A DNA stretch of 10,428 nt, from positions 1 through 10,428 of the forward strand of contig JAJZCJ010000100.1 in the NCBI GenBank assembly GCA_021846145.1, written 5' to 3'. The notes beneath the pieces were generated by a model. It saw only the letters and a program-made list of their open reading frames with translations. It was not told the DNA's origin and searched no databases. This DNA is from Bacillota bacterium (GTDB lineage Bacteria > Bacillota > Bacilli > Alicyclobacillales > SLC66). The position numbers were made by a program, and so were the translations under genes. Below are positions 6,537-10,428 of the stretch, in pieces; position 1 is the first letter of the stretch, and each line of letters opens with the position of its first letter.

Positions 6537-7214
6537 TTGCGCATCTTAATTGTTGAAGATGAAGTCAAATTAGCGGAAGCGCTAGTACGCCTAGTGGCAG
6601 AAGAGCAAATTCAGGCTGATGCGGTTTTTGACGGGGAAGAAGGGTTACATCTTGCAATGACAGTTCCCTACGATGCGATTGTGCTCGATCGCATGCTTCC
6701 GGGGATGAATGGACTGGAAATTGTTGTTCAATTAAGACAACAAGGAATTACGACGCCCATTTTATTGTTAACAGCAAGAGACTCTGTGTCAGATCGAGTG
6801 GAAGGATTAAATACTGGCGCTGATGACTACTTAGTCAAACCTTTTGCCACAGAAGAACTGCTGGCCCGCATCCATGCACTAGCGCGTAGGCCCACCGAAT
6901 TTGTGACCGACCACCTATTAGAATTTGAAGGCCTTCGCTTTGACCTGTTGACGCGCACGATTGAATTCGGCGATGCAGACCCAGTCGTGTTGTCGCCCAA
7001 AGAGACACAAATTTTAGAAATGTTAATCCGCCACGCGGGACAAGTCTTGACAAGGCAACAATTGATCGATCATGTATGGGGTTATGAAACAGATGTCTTA
7101 GAAGGTGTACTTGATACCTATGTCCATCACTTAAGACGACGGCTGTATAGTGTCCAAGGGCCGCTGATTCAAACCGTTCGCGGCGTGGGTTATACGCTCA
7201 AGAAAACAGAATAG
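6537..7214 (+). CDS. OmpR/PhoB-family response regulator
   Basis: DNA-binding response regulator, 225 residues from TTG 6537. The receiver domain (about 1-118) has the acidic pair in IVEDE, phosphoacceptor D51 in VLDRMLPGMNG, T79 in LLLTARD, and K101 in YLVKPF. The C-terminal winged helix (about 125-225) contains LSPKETQILEMLIRHAGQVL and the closing TVRGVGYTL. From TTG the phosphoacceptor sits at 51 and the conserved Thr and Lys at 79 and 101, the usual positions in this family. ATG 6531 would add only Met-Cys and is too close to the GAGGTGA site. It is phosphorylated, presumably, by the kinase encoded 28 nt downstream. Targets are unknown; the neighbouring divergent promoter region with TTAAGG repeats is a candidate. 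Confidence 0.95.
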   Translation: MRILIVEDEVKLAEALVRLVAEEQIQADAVFDGEEGLHLAMTVPYDAIVLDRMLPGMNGLEIVVQLRQQGITTPILLLTARDSVSDRVEGLNTGADDYLVKPFATEELLARIHALARRPTEFVTDHLLEFEGLRFDLLTRTIEFGDADPVVLSPKETQILEMLIRHAGQVLTRQQLIDHVWGYETDVLEGVLDTYVHHLRRRLYSVQGPLIQTVRGVGYTLKKTE

Positions 7215-7242
7215 CGTTCAAACCTGAATGCTTAAAGGATGA

Positions 7243-8517
7243 ATGGTTTTGACACAAGGTAAAAAAAAGGACGCATTTAGTGCGATACGAATGAAACTTT
7301 TCATGATTATCATTGGGACGTTGTTAACTATTTGGATTATTCTTCTTAGTTTAGTATACAGCCTGATGGCCAATCAACTATATGAGGTACTCGACAATTC
7401 ATTGCTTGATTTCGCTACTCACACCATTCACTCTCACATGAACGGTACCACCACAAGCGTGCGCGACAATTCGAACTCAAAATACAATTTCAGCCTATGG
7501 CAAAAAATACCTGGCAGTGCTGTGCAATACAGCATTTTCATTGATGGCAATCCTTTTGTCAGTCCGGCCAGCATCAATAAAGTGGCTCAGAATCAACCTG
7601 ACGGTGTTTTTCGAACGATTCACATTGAAGGTATCCCCTACCGGTCATTTTTCGCAATCATTCATTCAAAACATGGAGATTACTTGATTCGTGTCACCAC
7701 CCAGACTGCAGCTACAGATACTACGCTGTCCAACTTATTGTGGACGCTAGGCTTAGTAGGATTTGTGGCACTCGCAATTACTATTGTAATCGGAGTTTGG
7801 CTATCCTCTCGCATTCTTACTCCGTCTATTAATTCATGGAAAAGACAACAGCAATTTGTGGCTGACGCCTCCCATGAGCTGCGTACGCCACTTACTATTA
7901 TTAAAACCAATCTCGAAGTACTACTACACCATCCAGATCACACGATTGACAGTGAGTTACACTGGCTAGGCAACGCCTATTCTGAGGTGTTACGAACCAC
8001 GACTTTAATTGAGGATTTACTGACGCTTGCCCGCGCTGATTCGATGGAAGTGCTGATTGAACATAAGGAAATTGATCTTTGCGCTTTAGTTCGCGAGGTT
8101 GCAGATACTGTTTCTCCCCTCGCAGAGGATCAAGGGAAAGACTTACAACTGGCAACGCCCGAGTTCCCTTGCAAAACAATCGGAGACACCAAGCGTTTGC
8201 GCCAACTCTTGCTCATTCTTCTGGACAATGCGCTCAAGTATACAAATACAGGTGACACCGTCACGATCACACTAGGCTGTGATACAAATTTCGCGCAGAT
8301 CGCTGTACAAGACACGGGGGTCGGGATACCGCCGGATCAACTGCCAAAGATTTTTGACCGCTTCATGAGAGGTGACAGCAGTCGCCATCGTGACAATCAG
8401 GGCAGTGGTCTCGGTCTCTCCATTGCCAAGTGGATTGTAGACGCACATCATGGCTTTATCTTTGCCAACAGCACGGTACAAAAAGGCAGTATATTTACTG
8501 TGAGATTGCCTTCATAA
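7243..8517 (+). CDS. Sensor histidine kinase without a HAMP domain
   Basis: Membrane histidine kinase, 424 residues, partner of the preceding response regulator. Helix 1 is at about 20-42, an extracytoplasmic sensor region at about 43-164 resembles no domain I can name, and helix 2 is at about 166-188. The phosphoacceptor is H211 in ADASHELRTPL. Then come the N box (N329 in LLDNALKYT), G1 box D357-G359 in DTGVGI, F box FDRFMR (371-376) and G2 box GSGLGLSIA (387-395), so the catalytic domain is complete. Only about 20 residues separate helix 2 from H211, too short for a HAMP domain. AAAGGA at 7234-7239 lies 3 nt from ATG 7243 but 9 nt from the in-frame TTG 7249, so TTG may be the true start and would shorten the protein by two residues. 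The last 23 bp overlap menH on the other strand. Confidence 0.95.
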   Translation: MVLTQGKKKDAFSAIRMKLFMIIIGTLLTIWIILLSLVYSLMANQLYEVLDNSLLDFATHTIHSHMNGTTTSVRDNSNSKYNFSLWQKIPGSAVQYSIFIDGNPFVSPASINKVAQNQPDGVFRTIHIEGIPYRSFFAIIHSKHGDYLIRVTTQTAATDTTLSNLLWTLGLVGFVALAITIVIGVWLSSRILTPSINSWKRQQQFVADASHELRTPLTIIKTNLEVLLHHPDHTIDSELHWLGNAYSEVLRTTTLIEDLLTLARADSMEVLIEHKEIDLCALVREVADTVSPLAEDQGKDLQLATPEFPCKTIGDTKRLRQLLLILLDNALKYTNTGDTVTITLGCDTNFAQIAVQDTGVGIPPDQLPKIFDRFMRGDSSRHRDNQGSGLGLSIAKWIVDAHHGFIFANSTVQKGSIFTVRLPS

Positions 8518-9325
8518 ACCTTCTCACCAGCAACCAAAATGCATGCGGCGATTCCAAGTGCACATTATGCCCTGCCCCTTTTATCATTACATGCTTGGCG
8601 TGGTGTATCTCTTTTTGCATAGAAGCCGCCAACTGTGTGAATTTAGCGTCATATTCGCCAGATAATAGCAACACCGGCATCTGGACTTGATGCAGTTCAG
8701 GCCACAGCGACGGCTGACTACCCGTGCCCATGCCGCGCAAACTATTCGCTAACCCAATCGCATTTTGAGAGGTTCTGATGTCTCTTTGGTGTTGCAATAC
8801 TGCTGAGGAGAGTCTTTTCTGAGAAAAAAAGAGCGGTGTGTTTTCCCATTTTTTAATAAAATCTGCTATACCCAATTCGAGAATTTGCGTGGCCAATTTC
8901 GCATCATCTGCGCGCCTGCTCGCTCTTTCCTGCTTCGTTCTGAGTCCTGGCGAAGCGCTTTCCAAAATCAGCCCCGCGATACGCTTTGGTAACGAGATCG
9001 TATAAGCAAGTGCTACCCTTCCACCCATTGAGTAACCAAGCAGCACCAACGAAGAAATATCCAGATAATCAAAAACCGCCTCTAAAATCGCCACCTGTTC
9101 CCCCATGTGATCGCGTGACGATGAGGCGGGAACACCTGTTTTGCCATGACCAAGTAAGTCAATGGCAACCCAAGGATGACAAATGGCCACACGCCCTGCA
9201 AAATCCGCCCAATCCCGTGAATCACCGGTAAATCCGTGCAAAAACACGATTGGCAGGCCATTTCCTTTTTCCTCATATCTTACAAAAACATCAACATCTC
9301 GTAGCCGCACGTTAATCTCTTGCAA
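8495..9325 (-). CDS. menH: MenH, SHCHC synthase (menaquinone biosynthesis)
   Basis: Alpha/beta hydrolase that eliminates pyruvate from SEPHCHC, the MenD product, to give SHCHC. 276 residues. The nucleophile elbow is GYSMGGR with S99; the other triad members fit D226 (SGEYD) and H253 (GAGHNVH). MenH hallmarks are LHGFTGD (29-35), DLLGHGKT (56-63), ESASPGL (122-128), NTPLF (162-166) and the GLANSLRGMGTGSQPSLW stretch at 191-208, which separates MenH from general hydrolases. The start is TTG 9325, with TAGGAG 9 nt upstream; it lies inside the end of menD, a 14-bp overlap that suggests translational coupling. Downstream it runs 23 bp into the convergent kinase gene, and no terminator or menB gene follows, unlike the Bacillus menF-menD-menH-menB-menE order. 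Confidence 0.95.
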   Translation of the reverse strand: MQEINVRLRDVDVFVRYEEKGNGLPIVFLHGFTGDSRDWADFAGRVAICHPWVAIDLLGHGKTGVPASSSRDHMGEQVAILEAVFDYLDISSLVLLGYSMGGRVALAYTISLPKRIAGLILESASPGLRTKQERASRRADDAKLATQILELGIADFIKKWENTPLFFSQKRLSSAVLQHQRDIRTSQNAIGLANSLRGMGTGSQPSLWPELHQVQMPVLLLSGEYDAKFTQLAASMQKEIHHAKHVMIKGAGHNVHLESPHAFWLLVRRFMKAISQ

Positions 9326-10428
9326 GCCTCTCCACTCCTAAGTCTTCTAAAACCTTCGCACACGTTAAAAATAGTTGTTGATGCATCCGCACATTTTCAT
9401 CGCGATCCGTTCGCAATTCCAGCACCTGCAAACCAGGTTGCTCTATTGCCGCCGTCAACACCGTTTGAAACCGCGACCAGTCCGCAATACGCTTATAACT
9501 GCCATCATAACTTTTCACAATCGCCTCAAAATCCAGTCCGTGTGATGTCGAAAAATAGGAAAACACATCTGATTGCGTAGATTGCGGTAAAAATGAGAAA
9601 ATTCCGCCACCATCATTTTGAATCAAGATCACAATTAGCGGTAACTTGTGCATTTTAGCAATCATTAAGCCTGTGATATCATGATGAAAAGACAAGTCCC
9701 CAATCACCAGAAATACAGGAGCCTGTCCCACCGCACTGACACCAAGCGCACTAGATATCACCCCATCGATGCCACTTGCCCCGCGATTGGCGATAACGCG
9801 AACAGACCGATCAATCACCGGAAACAATGAATCCATGTCCCGAATAGGCATACTATTTCCTGCGAAAATTGTGCTGCCTTGCGGAACCATGCGCTCTAGT
9901 TCCTGCCACACCCTGCCTTCAAATACTGGCTCGATCGCTCGCACTTCTTGACGGATGACCTTGCGAACCCTTTGCGATACTTGCATCCACAATGCAGCAA
10001 ATTCACTTTCTCTTGCTCGAAACCCTATTCGCGTGAGCCCCTGGATTAACGATACCGGATCTGCCTGCCAGACTTCTGTCGCCGTGAAAAAAGGATCCTG
10101 CCAAGACTCATTGCCATTGATTACTATTTGCCTAGCCTCTGTTAAGCCCGACAAGTATTGCCCCAACACTTTTGAAGTAGGAGTCTGCCCAATGCGGATC
10201 ACCACTTGCGGTTGTAATGCATTACGCAGCGGATGATCATCCGCAAAAGAGGTGACGGCCCGCAAAAAAGCATCATAGTGATCAATGACTAAAGGCGACG
10301 TAATCCCTGATGTTCGCAATTGCGACAGTGGATCTGCCAAAATCGGAAATTGTAATTGCGTTGCCAAGTCAATCAAAGGTGCTGCCAGTTCCATGTCATC
10401 TTGTGGCCCACAAATAATGAGTCCTCGT
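9312..10428 (-). CDS. menD: MenD, SEPHCHC synthase (partial, N-terminus off the right edge)
   Basis: Thiamine-diphosphate enzyme that adds the succinyl semialdehyde unit from 2-oxoglutarate to isochorismate, the first committed step of menaquinone synthesis. Only the C-terminal 371 or so codons are visible. The frame stays open past the ATG at 10394 to the window edge, reading RGLIICGPQDD just before it, so that ATG is internal. With a family length near 550-580 residues, about 200 are missing, including the PYR domain with the catalytic Glu. Visible are the middle domain (ADPLSQLRTSG) and the TPP-binding domain: AGNSMPIRDMD, ANRGASGIDG, GDLSFHHDITGL and, about 26 residues on, QNDGGGIFSFLPQ, the ThDP/Mg2+ signature. 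The stop at 9312-9314 lies within menH, so the two genes form one transcription unit. Confidence 0.96.
   Translation of the reverse strand, partial: RGLIICGPQDDMELAAPLIDLATQLQFPILADPLSQLRTSGITSPLVIDHYDAFLRAVTSFADDHPLRNALQPQVVIRIGQTPTSKVLGQYLSGLTEARQIVINGNESWQDPFFTATEVWQADPVSLIQGLTRIGFRARESEFAALWMQVSQRVRKVIRQEVRAIEPVFEGRVWQELERMVPQGSTIFAGNSMPIRDMDSLFPVIDRSVRVIANRGASGIDGVISSALGVSAVGQAPVFLVIGDLSFHHDITGLMIAKMHKLPLIVILIQNDGGGIFSFLPQSTQSDVFSYFSTSHGLDFEAIVKSYDGSYKRIADWSRFQTVLTAAIEQPGLQVLELRTDRDENVRMHQQLFLTCAKVLEDLGVERLARD
9335..9340 (-). promoter_or_regulatory. RBS deciding the TTG start of menH
   Basis: TAGGAG on the minus strand lies 9 nt before TTG 9325, within the last codons of menD. A second GGAGAG at 9328-9333 is too close to the TTG to be the main site. 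Confidence 0.6.

Noticed and set aside
6536..7214. A CRISPR array, IS element or tRNA anywhere in the window
   Set aside because: No spaced direct repeats, terminal inverted repeats with a transposase, or cloverleaf-like sequence were seen on reading both strands.
9955..10236. Open frame on the plus strand opposite menD
   Set aside because: It is antisense to the conserved menD sequence, has no RBS of note and no recognisable protein features. The same holds for plus-strand frames opposite menH and the ligase, and for minus-strand frames opposite the regulator and kinase.
10392..10394. ATG 10394 as the true start of menD
   Set aside because: The frame continues to the edge with MenD-like residues (RGLIICGP), and the visible part is about 200 residues short of the family length and lacks the PYR domain.

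Overview
The window looks like a piece of chromosome from a low-to-moderate G+C Gram-positive bacterium (Bacillota, Bacilli-like). The grounds are strong AGGAGG-type ribosome binding sites, several TTG starts, intrinsic terminators, a Bacillus-type RNase Z and a menaquinone (menD-menH) segment. I cannot name a genus from the sequence alone; an environmental Bacilli relative such as the Alicyclobacillus group is only a guess. No rRNA, tRNA, mobile element, phage gene or CRISPR array was seen. Coding density is high, and the longest gene-free stretch is the roughly 155-bp divergent spacer at 3637-3791.

Layout. (1) 39-956, plus strand: RNase Z (rnz). (2) 958-3636, minus strand: a three-gene operon transcribed leftwards, with an oxalyl-CoA-synthetase-like acyl-CoA ligase, a membrane-anchored SGNH/GDSL hydrolase, and a small stress-protein-like ORF. 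It meets rnz tail to tail with one base between stop codons, and its probable terminator hairpin lies inside the rnz coding sequence. (3) 3792-6443, plus strand: a divergent pair, a membrane acyltransferase of family 3 (AT3) and an MFS transporter, closed by a strong terminator at 6463-6505. (4) 6537-8517, plus strand: an OmpR-family response regulator and a HAMP-less sensor histidine kinase. (5) 8495-10428, minus strand: menH and the C-terminal part of menD, which runs off the right edge. menH overlaps the kinase gene tail to tail by 23 bp.

How they may work together. rnz (tRNA 3' maturation) and menD/menH (menaquinone synthesis) are housekeeping genes flanking an accessory block. The most interesting part is the divergent block at 958-6443. 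A membrane AT3 protein with an intact R-X10-H motif faces, across a shared promoter region, an acyl-CoA ligase and an N-terminally anchored SGNH hydrolase. AT3 plus SGNH is the domain combination of OatA-type surface O-acylation enzymes; here they are separate genes accompanied by an acyl-activating enzyme and a transporter. That these form one acylation or acid-handling system, possibly under the adjacent two-component system, is inference.
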